Positions 35,291 through 43,050 of a DNA stretch of 64,000 nucleotides are shown here, in pieces. Below the pieces are notes generated by a model. The model was not told the origin of the DNA, did not search any database, and saw nothing but the letters and a program-made list of their open reading frames with translations. A program made the translations under genes and the position numbers. The DNA comes from Comamonadaceae bacterium (GTDB taxonomy: Bacteria > Pseudomonadota > Gammaproteobacteria > Burkholderiales > Burkholderiaceae_C): contig JAIYCB010000026.1 of the NCBI GenBank assembly GCA_027488215.1, forward strand, positions 62,001-126,000, in the 5' to 3' direction. Position 1 is the first letter of the stretch, and each line of letters begins with the position of its first letter.

Positions 35291-37516
35291 TTACAGCCCG
35301 ATCACACCGCCGTCTTTGCGCGTGATCACGATCGTGGCTGAGCGTGGACGTCCTGGGACACCGTAACCTTGGTTACCTGGCCAGACGCTTTGCGGTGCCT
35401 CGCCCGAAGCCAGCGGCTTGGACAACTCGCCGGGGTGCTGAATGTTGACAAACAAAGTGCGGCCGTCGGCGGTTTCCGTGATGCCGGTCACTTCCGCGCC
35501 CTTGGGGGCGACCAAGAAGCGACGCAGTTTGGCATCACCCAAAGCGGCGCCCACAAAAGTTTCTTGTGTGCCGGTTTGCTCAACACCACCCACCACCATT
35601 TTGTTTTTCACGGTGACTTTGCCGCCGTCGCCCACTTGGCCAGGAATGGCAGCCAGCATCATGCAGTTGCTTTCGTCGGTCATGGCGCCGTCGTCGGTCT
35701 GAATCCAGCAGATGCCCGTGGCTTTGCTGAACCACAGGCCGTCAGGCGATGAGAACGCGTTTTTGGCGCTCAAGCTGGACAAGTTGGCATCACCCGAGTC
35801 TTCTTCTGCACCGAACAAGAAGATGTCCCACGCAAAGGCTTTGGACGTGGATTTTTGACCTGTTTCGTTGAACCGGATGATGTGGCCGTGCGGATTGCCA
35901 GTGCCTTTTCTGCCGTCCATGTCCATGTAGGCGCGGGGATTGGCCGGGTCCACCTTGGTGGGAGTGCGGTTGGCCGCGTTGTTATTCGTCAGGGCGAAAT
36001 ACACCTCGCCGTTGCGGTAGTTGACGGCGCCCCACTCCGGGCGGTCCATCTTGGTGGCACCAACAGCATCGGCAGCCAAACGGGCATTGACGAACACATC
36101 GGCTTGGTTGGCAAATTTATAGGCGCTGTGGTTGGCAATGCGTGGATCGGCGATGGTCAATTCCAGCCATTCGCCTTGGCCCGAAGCATCAAAGCGCGCT
36201 GCGTAGAGTTTGCCCTCACCCAGGTACTTGTCGCCGGCCACCAAACCACCGCCGACATCACGCGGGTCCCAAACCGCGGTGGAGACAAATTTGTAGATGT
36301 ACTCGTTGCGGGCGTCACAGCCCATGTAAAAGGCCAGCGGCTGACCTGCCTGTGGCAGGCTGCAAACGGCGGCTTCGTGGGCAAAACGACCCATGGCAAC
36401 ACGTTTTGCAGGCGTGGAATTCGGTGCCAGTGGATCGATTTCGACGTTGTAGCCAAAGGTGTTGGCTTCGTTGCGGAAGTCACGCTCGGCATTGGCACCT
36501 GTGGCCGCCAAATTCCAACGGGCAAAACGATCATCGGTGGCCGAGACGGTGTGCCAGCCTTGGCTGATGGCTCTTTGCACACCAGCAGCTGGGGCTGCAG
36601 CAGCGACGCCATAGCGACGGCGTGCCGCCACTTCTTTGGGGGAAAGACCGGTGCCCGTGCCCGTGGCCTGGAAGTAAAACGCCCAGTTTTCTTCGCAACC
36701 CAAATAGGTGCCCCAAGGGGTTTTGCCGTGGCCGCAATTATTCAAGGTGCCGCGGGACATGGCACCGGCTGTGTCCCAACGGGTCACCATGAAGCTGCGG
36801 ATGTTCTCGATTTCAGCGCGTGGGCCGCTGATGCGGGCCGGTGTTTGGGCCGTGATGCGGCGGTTCAATGGCGAGTCTTGCTTGATGCGCCAGCCTTCTG
36901 GGGTTTTGACCATCTCGACCACCGAAACGCCGTGGTGGTTGATTTCCTTAAGCACTTCCAATTCAGGACGCGAACCCAAATCCCAAGAACCAAATTGGTC
37001 AAACCTTTTGCCGCTCACGCCATTGGACGTCTGGCCATTGGGGTGCATGAAGTGCGCATCGGCCGAGCTTTCGTGGTTCACACACAGTACAGCGCGGCCA
37101 GTTTCATTCTCGGTGTAGCGGCCATTGGCATCGATGTAGTAGATGTCCATGCCGTCATGGTGATCACCAATGCGACGCGACCAGTCATCCGTTTCAATGC
37201 CTTTGTTGGAATAAGCGGGCAATGTTGAATCCAGTGCATCCCCCGTAGCGTGCAAAACCGTGTACTGATAACCAGGCGGCAAAATCACATTGTCCAGCAG
37301 ACTTTTGTCCAAGGATGGAAAGCCCAGCGACGCTGGTGCTGCGGCCATGCCCGAAACCATGCTGGCGCAACCAGGCAGCATGGCCAAACTGGCCAGGCCC
37401 AAACCACCTCGCAACAGACCTCGGCGCGCTGGGTTTTCAAGCGATTGGGCCAAAACATCCTGAAAGTGAAGGTTGTTCGAGGTGTTGAAGACGGGATCGT
37501 GATCGTGGTGCGACAT
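35291..37516 (-). CDS. phoX: second PhoX-type (DUF839) alkaline phosphatase, Tat-exported lipoprotein
   Basis: 741 residues from the ATG at 37516, which has AGGAG at the right distance. The N-terminus carries a twin-arginine motif (ARRGLLRGG), a hydrophobic run and a lipobox (LPGC). Core motifs match the first PhoX: GDHHDGMDIYYID, CVNHESSADAHFM, GTLNNCGHGKTPWGTYLGCEENW, GRFAHEAAVCSL, CDARNEYIYKFVS and FVNIQHPGE. It differs by insertions and a longer C-terminal half, so the pair is diverged rather than a fresh copy. A Pho box lies 35 bp upstream on the same strand. Confidence 0.92.
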   Translation of the reverse strand: MSHHDHDPVFNTSNNLHFQDVLAQSLENPARRGLLRGGLGLASLAMLPGCASMVSGMAAAPASLGFPSLDKSLLDNVILPPGYQYTVLHATGDALDSTLPAYSNKGIETDDWSRRIGDHHDGMDIYYIDANGRYTENETGRAVLCVNHESSADAHFMHPNGQTSNGVSGKRFDQFGSWDLGSRPELEVLKEINHHGVSVVEMVKTPEGWRIKQDSPLNRRITAQTPARISGPRAEIENIRSFMVTRWDTAGAMSRGTLNNCGHGKTPWGTYLGCEENWAFYFQATGTGTGLSPKEVAARRRYGVAAAAPAAGVQRAISQGWHTVSATDDRFARWNLAATGANAERDFRNEANTFGYNVEIDPLAPNSTPAKRVAMGRFAHEAAVCSLPQAGQPLAFYMGCDARNEYIYKFVSTAVWDPRDVGGGLVAGDKYLGEGKLYAARFDASGQGEWLELTIADPRIANHSAYKFANQADVFVNARLAADAVGATKMDRPEWGAVNYRNGEVYFALTNNNAANRTPTKVDPANPRAYMDMDGRKGTGNPHGHIIRFNETGQKSTSKAFAWDIFLFGAEEDSGDANLSSLSAKNAFSSPDGLWFSKATGICWIQTDDGAMTDESNCMMLAAIPGQVGDGGKVTVKNKMVVGGVEQTGTQETFVGAALGDAKLRRFLVAPKGAEVTGITETADGRTLFVNIQHPGELSKPLASGEAPQSVWPGNQGYGVPGRPRSATIVITRKDGGVIGL

Positions 37517-37551
37517 GAAAGCTCCTTTAGAAAGGACCGATTGAAAGGGGC

Positions 37552-37573
37552 TTATGTGACTTCTTGATGTCAA
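37552..37573 (-). promoter_or_regulatory. PhoB box for the second phoX gene
   Basis: Minus-strand 11-mers TTGACATCAAG and AAGTCACATAA, in phase and similar to the pstS box. 35 bp before the ATG. Divergent from the gap-arsJ box 52 bp away. Confidence 0.62.
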
Positions 37574-37625
37574 AAAACCCCTTGCTGCTAGGGCATCAGC
37601 CCCACAAAGGGTCTGGGTTGCCAAC

Positions 37626-37647
37626 TTGTCATGGTTTTGTCACACGG
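37626..37647 (+). promoter_or_regulatory. PhoB box for the gap-arsJ-arsR operon
   Basis: 11-mers TTGTCATGGTT and TTGTCACACGG, near-perfect direct repeats with identical TTGTCA cores 11 bp apart. TACGGT at 37654-37659 is a plausible -10, and the gap ATG is 51 bp downstream. One of the best boxes in the window. Confidence 0.75.
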
Positions 37648-37698
37648 AAGTGGTACGGTCTGGACATTGAAATTTCCAGAACCATCGAAAGATCAACC

Positions 37699-38742
37699 AT
37701 GAAAGTCGGCATCAACGGTATGGGCCGCATTGGCCGTTTGGCCCTTCGCGCAGCCATGGGCGCTGCGGAGCGCCAGTCAGATGACCCCCGCGCAGGCAAC
37801 TGCCTAGAGGTGGTGCACCTGAACGAACTCAAGGGCGGCGCGGCGGCCACGGCCCATTTGCTGGCTTTTGACAGCGTGCAGGGCAAATGGCGCGAGCACA
37901 TCGAAGCCGAGGGTGACAGCCAGATCCGCATCGGTGAGCGCACCCTGGGCTTTTCGTCACATGCCAACCCGGCCGACATCCCTTGGGGCGACATGGGCGT
38001 GGACTTGGTGCTCGAATGCACCGGCAAGTTTTTGACGCCCGAGACCATTCAGGGCCACTTGGACCGAGGTGCCAAGCGCGTGATCGTGGCCGCACCCATC
38101 AAGGTGGGTGATGTGCTGAACATCGTGGTGGGCATCAACCACACGCTGTACAACCCCGCCAAAGACCGCATCGTGACGGCGGCATCGTGCACCACCAACT
38201 GCCTGGCCCCGGTGGTGAAAGTGGTACACGAAGCCATCGGCATCCGTCACGGCCAGATCACCACCATCCACGACCCGACCAACACCAACTTGGTGGTGGA
38301 CGCACCGCACAAAGACCTGCGCCGCGCCCGCAGCGCCATGATGAGCCTGGCCCCCACCACCACCGGCAGCGCCACGGCGATTGCCCTGATCTACCCCGAA
38401 CTCAAAGGCAAGCTCAACGGCCACGCGGTGCGTGCGCCGGTGCTCAATGCGTCGCTAACCGATTGCGTGTTCGAAATGAAGCGCGAAACCAGCGCCGAAG
38501 AGGTCAACGCCTTGTTTGCCGCTGCGGCACGCGGCACGCTGGCAGGCATTTTGGGATACGAGGAGCGCCCCTTGGTCAGCGTGGATTACGCCCGCGACAC
38601 GCGCAGCGCCATAGTGGACGCGTTGTCCACGATGGTCACCGATGGCACTTTGCTCAAGGTCTACGCTTGGTACGACAACGAGATGGGCTACGCCTGCCGC
38701 ATGGTGGACCTGGCTTGCCACATGAACGACGTCGGCATTTGA
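37699..38742 (+). CDS. gapdh: ArsJ-associated glyceraldehyde-3-phosphate dehydrogenase
   Basis: 347 residues. NAD motif [14 protein letters not shown], active-site Cys164 in [10 protein letters not shown], and [13 protein letters not shown] near the C-terminus. In the known GAPDH-ArsJ system this dedicated enzyme uses arsenate in place of phosphate, forming 1-arseno-3-phosphoglycerate, which ArsJ exports. arsJ begins 1 bp after its stop and arsR follows, so the arsenic role is well supported by context. It is not the central glycolytic copy. Confidence 0.92.
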   Translation: MKVGINGMGRIGRLALRAAMGAAERQSDDPRAGNCLEVVHLNELKGGAAATAHLLAFDSVQGKWREHIEAEGDSQIRIGERTLGFSSHANPADIPWGDMGVDLVLECTGKFLTPETIQGHLDRGAKRVIVAAPIKVGDVLNIVVGINHTLYNPAKDRIVTAASCTTNCLAPVVKVVHEAIGIRHGQITTIHDPTNTNLVVDAPHKDLRRARSAMMSLAPTTTGSATAIALIYPELKGKLNGHAVRAPVLNASLTDCVFEMKRETSAEEVNALFAAAARGTLAGILGYEERPLVSVDYARDTRSAIVDALSTMVTDGTLLKVYAWYDNEMGYACRMVDLACHMNDVGI

Positions 38743-38743
38743 G

Positions 38744-39994
38744 ATGAACGCCGCTGAGCGCAATTACGGCATCGTCACTGCGGCGTATTGGGGCTTCACC
38801 CTGACCGATGGCGCTTTGCGCATGTTGGTGCTGCTGCACTTTTACAAGCTGGGCTATTCACCCTTCACGCTGGCGTTTTTGTTCTTGTTGTACGAAGCGG
38901 CAGGTGTGCTGGCCAACCTGGTGGGCGGTTGGTTGGCCACGCGTTATGGCATTGCCCGCATGCTCACCGTGGGCTTGGTCACGCAAATCATTGGCTTTGG
39001 TTTGCTGTCGGCCCTTCAGCCGGACTGGACAGCGGCCATGTCGGTGGCCTGGGTGGTGCTGGCGCAAGGGGTGTGTGGCGTGGCCAAAGACCTGACCAAA
39101 ACGGCCAGCAAGTCGGCCATCAAGATCACCCAAGCGCAGGCCAAAGACACAGGCAACGGCCAATTGTTCAAGTGGGTGGCTTGGTTCACCGGCAGCAAGA
39201 ACGCCATGAAGGGCTTTGGCTTTTTTCTGGGCGGCTTGTTGCTGGAGACGCTGGGCTTTCAGGGTTCGCTTTGGGCCATGGCCGCAGTGTTGGCGGTGGT
39301 GCTGATCGGCGTGGTCACCAGCTTGCCGCCCATGATGGGCAAGAGCAAGGCCTCGGGCTCTGCGCGTGAGTTGTTTGCCAAAAACGCGGGCATCAACGCC
39401 TTAGCAGCTGCCCGAGTGGCTTTGTTCGGTGCGCGCGATGTGTGGTTTGTGGTGGGCGTGCCGGTGTTTTTGTATTCGGTGGGCTGGACCTTCACCATGG
39501 TGGGTGGTTTTTTGGCGGCCTGGACCATTGGTTACGGCTTGGTGCAGGCGCTGGCCCCGCAACTGGTGCGCCGCAGCGCCGACGGCCTGAGCCATGAGGT
39601 GCCCGCAGCGCGGTGGTGGTCGGCCGTGCTGGCGATCATTCCGCTGGGTATTGCAGCAGCTGTATGGCTGCAAGCGCCCCAACTGCAATGGTGGGTGGTC
39701 GGCGGACTGGGTCTGTTTGGCTTTGCCTTTGCCATCAACTCATCGGTGCACAGCTACCTGATTCTGGCCTATGCCGGCTCAGAAAAAGCCGCCGAAGACG
39801 TGGGCTTTTATTACGCCGCCAATGCGCTGGGCCGCTTCATGGGCACTTTGTTGTCGGGTTTGCTCTACCAATGGGGCGGGCTGATGTACGCGCTGCTGGG
39901 CTCGGCGCTGATGCTGGTGGTGTGCTGGCTGACCACGCTGCGGCTACCCATGGGTTTACTGACCCAAACCCCAACGGGAAAGTTCACTCCATGA
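38744..39994 (+). CDS. arsJ: organoarsenical efflux MFS transporter ArsJ
   Basis: 416 residues with about 12 hydrophobic segments. The N-terminal RNYGIVTAAYWGFTLTDGAL and LVLLHFYKLGYSPFTLAFLF are characteristic of ArsJ. It exports 1-arseno-3-phosphoglycerate, which decays to arsenate outside. Directly behind the dedicated GAPDH gene and overlapping arsR by 4 bp (ATGA). Confidence 0.93.
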   Translation: MNAAERNYGIVTAAYWGFTLTDGALRMLVLLHFYKLGYSPFTLAFLFLLYEAAGVLANLVGGWLATRYGIARMLTVGLVTQIIGFGLLSALQPDWTAAMSVAWVVLAQGVCGVAKDLTKTASKSAIKITQAQAKDTGNGQLFKWVAWFTGSKNAMKGFGFFLGGLLLETLGFQGSLWAMAAVLAVVLIGVVTSLPPMMGKSKASGSARELFAKNAGINALAAARVALFGARDVWFVVGVPVFLYSVGWTFTMVGGFLAAWTIGYGLVQALAPQLVRRSADGLSHEVPAARWWSAVLAIIPLGIAAAVWLQAPQLQWWVVGGLGLFGFAFAINSSVHSYLILAYAGSEKAAEDVGFYYAANALGRFMGTLLSGLLYQWGGLMYALLGSALMLVVCWLTTLRLPMGLLTQTPTGKFTP

Positions 39995-40350
39995 ACCCCG
40001 TTTCTCTTTTCCAGGTCATGGACGAAGACGTGGCTGTGAAGGCTCTGGCGGCTTTGGCACAAAGCTCGCGCCTGAAAGTGTTCCGAGCCATCGTGGGCGC
40101 GGGGCCTGAAGGCATACAACCTGGCCAGTTGTCTGCAGCATTGGATGTGCCAGCCAACACGCTGTCGTTTCACCTCAAGGAACTGCACCATGCAGCCTTG
40201 GTCAGCGTGCAGCGCGAAGGCCGGTTTTTGCGCTACCGCGCCGACCTGAGCGCCATGCAAAGCCTGATGGACTTTTTGACGGCGCACTGCTGCCATGGTG
40301 TGCCCTGCGGTGATTCACTCAATCTGGCCTGCGCACCCGATCGCTGCTGA
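39991..40350 (+). CDS. arsR: ArsR-family arsenic-responsive repressor
   Basis: 119 residues with a winged helix (LDVPANTLSFHLKELHHAALVS). The usual ELCVC site is absent from the recognition helix; instead the C-terminus is cysteine rich (C100, C101, C106, C114, C119), a probable As(III) or Sb(III) site as in some ArsR subtypes. It overlaps arsJ by an ATGA junction at the 3' end of the operon, an unusual position for arsR. Autoregulation is expected but the operator was not identified. Confidence 0.88.
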   Translation: MNPVSLFQVMDEDVAVKALAALAQSSRLKVFRAIVGAGPEGIQPGQLSAALDVPANTLSFHLKELHHAALVSVQREGRFLRYRADLSAMQSLMDFLTAHCCHGVPCGDSLNLACAPDRC

Positions 40351-40403
40351 AACTTCACACATCCGAAACAGTGGCAGATTGTGAGCGATAAAGTCAGAGG
40401 CGC

Positions 40404-40447
40404 ATGTCATTCAAATTTCACAAACTGGTCACATAATCATCACTTTG
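40404..40447 (+). promoter_or_regulatory. tandem PhoB boxes before ppx
   Basis: Four consecutive 11-mers each with a TCA core at the same position: ATGTCATTCAA, ATTTCACAAAC, TGGTCACATAA and TCATCACTTTG (the last is weakest). Spacing is exactly 11 bp throughout. The ppx ATG is 30-41 bp downstream depending on which repeats are used. Confidence 0.7.
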
Positions 40448-40476
40448 CCGAATCGCCCTCGCTTTCCGCCCACGCC

Positions 40477-41979
40477 ATGCAAACCCATTCTCTGTACGCC
40501 GCCGTTGACTTGGGTTCCAACAGTTTTCGCCTTGAAATCGGTCAAATGGACGCGGGCCAGCTGCGTCGCGTGGAATACATCAAGGAAACCGTGCGCCAAG
40601 GCAACGGACTGGACAAAGAACGCAACCTGAGCGAAGACGCCATGGCACGGGGCTGGGAATGCTTGGCCCGCTTTGGCGAACGGATTGCAGGCTTCCAACC
40701 CCACCAAGTGAGGGCTGTGGCGACGCAAACACTGCGCGAAGCGCGCAACCGCGAGGTCTTTCTGACCAAGGCCAAAAAAATTCTGGGTTTTCCGATCGAG
40801 GTGATTGCCGGACGTGAGGAAGCCAGGTTGATTTACCTGGGCGTGTCTCACTTGCTGCCACAATCCGATGAACGCCGTCTGGTGGTGGACATTGGTGGAC
40901 GCTCGACCGAGATGATTTTGGGCCAACACGAAATGGCCAACACCCTGGAGTCTTACCGCGTGGGCAGCGTGGCCTGGTCCATGAAGTACTTCCCCGATGG
41001 GCTGTGGACACCCCAGGCCTTCAAGGCCGCCGAGATCGGGGCCATGGCGGTCCTCGACGAAGCACACGCCTTGTTCAACTGCCAGCACTGGAACAAGTGC
41101 TATGGCTCTTCAGGTACGGTGGGTGCAGTGTCCGACGTGTTGACCCAGGCAGGGTGGCCCGAAGGGCTCATCACACGCGAGGGCCTGAGTTGGCTCAAAG
41201 ATCGTTTGCTCAAAGCCCAGAAGCTGGAAAACATGCGCCTGGAAGGGGTCAAGGAAGACCGAAAACCCGTGATCGGTGGCGGCTTGGCGGTTTTGCAAGC
41301 GGTATTTGATTTGCTGCAAATCGATGAGATGCATGCTGCGCAAGGGGCCCTGCGCCACGGGGCACTTTATGACCTGATCGATCGGGAGAGTCCCCAGGAT
41401 GTTCGCGCCTCCATGGTGGACTGGCTGGCCGAGCGCTTTGGCACCGATGCGCAACAGGCTGAACGGGTTTCTCGCACGGCACAAGAACTGCTGCAGGCCA
41501 TGATTGTGTCAGAGTCCAATGTGCCTCACAGCGAACGCCAGCGCCACTTACAAAAACTGCACTGGGCTTGTCAACTGCATGAAACGGGCATGCGCATTTC
41601 GCACAGCGATTACCACAAGCACGGCGCCTACATACTGGACAACACCGACCTGCCCGGCTTCACCCTGGATGAATTGCACCGGCTGAGTCAACTCGTGCTG
41701 GGCCACCGGGGCAAGCTGCGCAAGCTCGAAACCAAACTGGAAGACACCCGATTTGTGCAGCAACTCATGGCGCTGCGCCTGGCGGTCATTTTGTGTCATG
41801 CTCGCCGAGAACCGGATTTGTCAGGCTTGCACATCCAATGCAACGCAGTTCAACGGACCGTCAGCCTACAGATGGACAGCAACTGGGCCGAACTCTGGCC
41901 TCAAACGGCCCACTTGCTGCGCGAAGAAAAGAACGCCTGGCAAAAGACTGAATGGGTTTTGCAGGTAGCAGTGAGCTGA
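40477..41979 (+). CDS. ppx: exopolyphosphatase
   Basis: 500 residues. N-terminal actin-like motifs AAVDLGSNSFRLEIGQ, AVATQTLREARN, VIAGREEARLIYLGV and VDIGGRSTEMIL match Ppx/GppA; the C-terminal region has the HD-like helical domain (HETGMRISHSDYHKHGAYIL). It degrades long-chain polyphosphate to Pi in the cytosol. The ATG at 40477 is preferred because longer frames cross the Pho boxes. It faces the ppk gene in the same locus. Confidence 0.93.
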   Translation: MQTHSLYAAVDLGSNSFRLEIGQMDAGQLRRVEYIKETVRQGNGLDKERNLSEDAMARGWECLARFGERIAGFQPHQVRAVATQTLREARNREVFLTKAKKILGFPIEVIAGREEARLIYLGVSHLLPQSDERRLVVDIGGRSTEMILGQHEMANTLESYRVGSVAWSMKYFPDGLWTPQAFKAAEIGAMAVLDEAHALFNCQHWNKCYGSSGTVGAVSDVLTQAGWPEGLITREGLSWLKDRLLKAQKLENMRLEGVKEDRKPVIGGGLAVLQAVFDLLQIDEMHAAQGALRHGALYDLIDRESPQDVRASMVDWLAERFGTDAQQAERVSRTAQELLQAMIVSESNVPHSERQRHLQKLHWACQLHETGMRISHSDYHKHGAYILDNTDLPGFTLDELHRLSQLVLGHRGKLRKLETKLEDTRFVQQLMALRLAVILCHARREPDLSGLHIQCNAVQRTVSLQMDSNWAELWPQTAHLLREEKNAWQKTEWVLQVAVS

Positions 41980-42024
41980 ATTCCCTCAAAATTTTGGGGT
42001 TCTGTGCCTTGCTGAAGAAAAATC

Positions 42025-42049
42025 AACGGTATAAACTGTATACACCGTT
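42025..42049. promoter_or_regulatory. 25-bp palindrome upstream of the RHH protein gene, probable operator
   Basis: Arms AACGGT at 42025 and ACCGTT at 42044 flank an AT-rich core that also reads nearly the same on both strands (TATAAAC / GTATACA). It lies 21 bp before the start of a ribbon-helix-helix protein and overlaps a likely -10 region, the layout of an autoregulatory operator. Confidence 0.55.
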
Positions 42050-42070
42050 AATTTTGAAAGTTGAACCTCC

Positions 42071-42577
42071 ATGAACGCCACATCAACTCCTTCTGGCTCA
42101 AGCACCAGCTCTGCCAACCCCTCATCCAGCGCCAAAGCTGCAGCCAAGGTTGCAGTCAAACCAGCCACCAAAGCAGCACCCAGCTCAAAAACTCCCACAA
42201 GAGCACCACGCAAAACCGCCGCCCAAGCCTCCAAGCGCAAGCCGGTCAAAATTGTCAAGGCTGCGGTGACTCCGCCAGCGGTAACGGCCAAAGCGCCTCA
42301 ACCCAAAGCCTCAGACAAGAAAAAGGCTGCCGCGCCAACCAAGGTCGTCAAAGAGAAAAAAATCAAAGTTGTACGAGACAGCTTCACATTGCCCAAGACC
42401 GAATTGCTGCAAATCACCGAGATGAAAAAACGCGCAATGGCTTTGGGCGTTGAAGTCAAAAAAAGCGAGCTGATCCGTGCCGGTCTACAGGCTTTGTCTG
42501 GCATGGCTGACGCCGCCTTCAAGAATGCCATGGCCAAGGTGCCCACCATCAAAACCGGGCGTCCTGCCAAAGACTGA
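42071..42577 (+). CDS. ribbon-helix-helix protein with a long Ala/Lys/Pro-rich H1-like N-terminal tail
   Basis: 168 residues. Residues 1-95 are low complexity, rich in Ala, Lys, Ser and Pro, like AlgP or histone H1 tails. Residues 98-145 look like an RHH (CopG-type) fold: strand VRDSFTLP, helix ELLQITEMKKRAMALG, turn VEVKKS, helix ELIRAGLQALSGM. A palindrome of the expected type lies 21 bp upstream. It sits between ppx and sixA-ppk, suggesting a role in polyphosphate metabolism (PolyP- or DNA-binding), but this is inference; I do not recognise a named family. Confidence 0.75.
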   Translation: MNATSTPSGSSTSSANPSSSAKAAAKVAVKPATKAAPSSKTPTRAPRKTAAQASKRKPVKIVKAAVTPPAVTAKAPQPKASDKKKAAAPTKVVKEKKIKVVRDSFTLPKTELLQITEMKKRAMALGVEVKKSELIRAGLQALSGMADAAFKNAMAKVPTIKTGRPAKD

Positions 42578-42583
42578 AGTCAA

Positions 42584-43045
42584 TCACAAACGATCGGGAC
42601 AGGTCACGGCCAGCAGCACGATTTGCGACTGGTCATCACGTGTGCGATGGCGCAGCCACCACACGGCACCTTTGCGGATGGCGCATGCAGGCTCAGGCAT
42701 ACCCAACAATTGAGCCACCATGCCTCCCAATGCAGGTTGATGCCCCACCAGCAAGACCGGGTAACGCGCCACGGGCCAGCCCGCGGTTTCCAAAACATCG
42801 GCCACGCTGGCCCCGGGGGAAAGTGCGTCGCGCACTTTGTATTTTCGGCCCAGGGCTCGAACGGTTTGTTCTGCTCGAACGGCTGGACTGCAGAGCACGC
42901 GGGTGCCTTCTGGTAACTGAGCATCCAGCCAGGCGGCCGTTCTTTCGGCCTGTTTGCGGCCGCGAGACGTTAACGCCCTTGTCATGTCATCTTCACCTGG
43001 CTCGGCTTCATGGGCTTCGGCATGTCGCCAGACAATCAAATCCAT
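42584..43045 (-). CDS. sixA: SixA-type phosphohistidine phosphatase
   Basis: 153 residues. N-terminal RHG-type motif VWRHAEAHEAEPGEDDMTR with catalytic His8, and LLVGHQPALGGM with the second catalytic His. SixA dephosphorylates phosphohistidine proteins. The ATG at 43045 has AGGAG at good spacing. It starts 5 bp after ppk, and operons of this type (ppk-sixA) are seen in proteobacteria. The exact substrate is not predictable. Confidence 0.88.
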   Translation of the reverse strand: MDLIVWRHAEAHEAEPGEDDMTRALTSRGRKQAERTAAWLDAQLPEGTRVLCSPAVRAEQTVRALGRKYKVRDALSPGASVADVLETAGWPVARYPVLLVGHQPALGGMVAQLLGMPEPACAIRKGAVWWLRHRTRDDQSQIVLLAVTCPDRL

Positions 43046-43050
43046 TGCAA

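Noticed and set aside
35855..37228. 457-residue plus-strand frame opposite the second phoX
   Set aside because: Antisense shadow of a well supported Tat lipoprotein gene.
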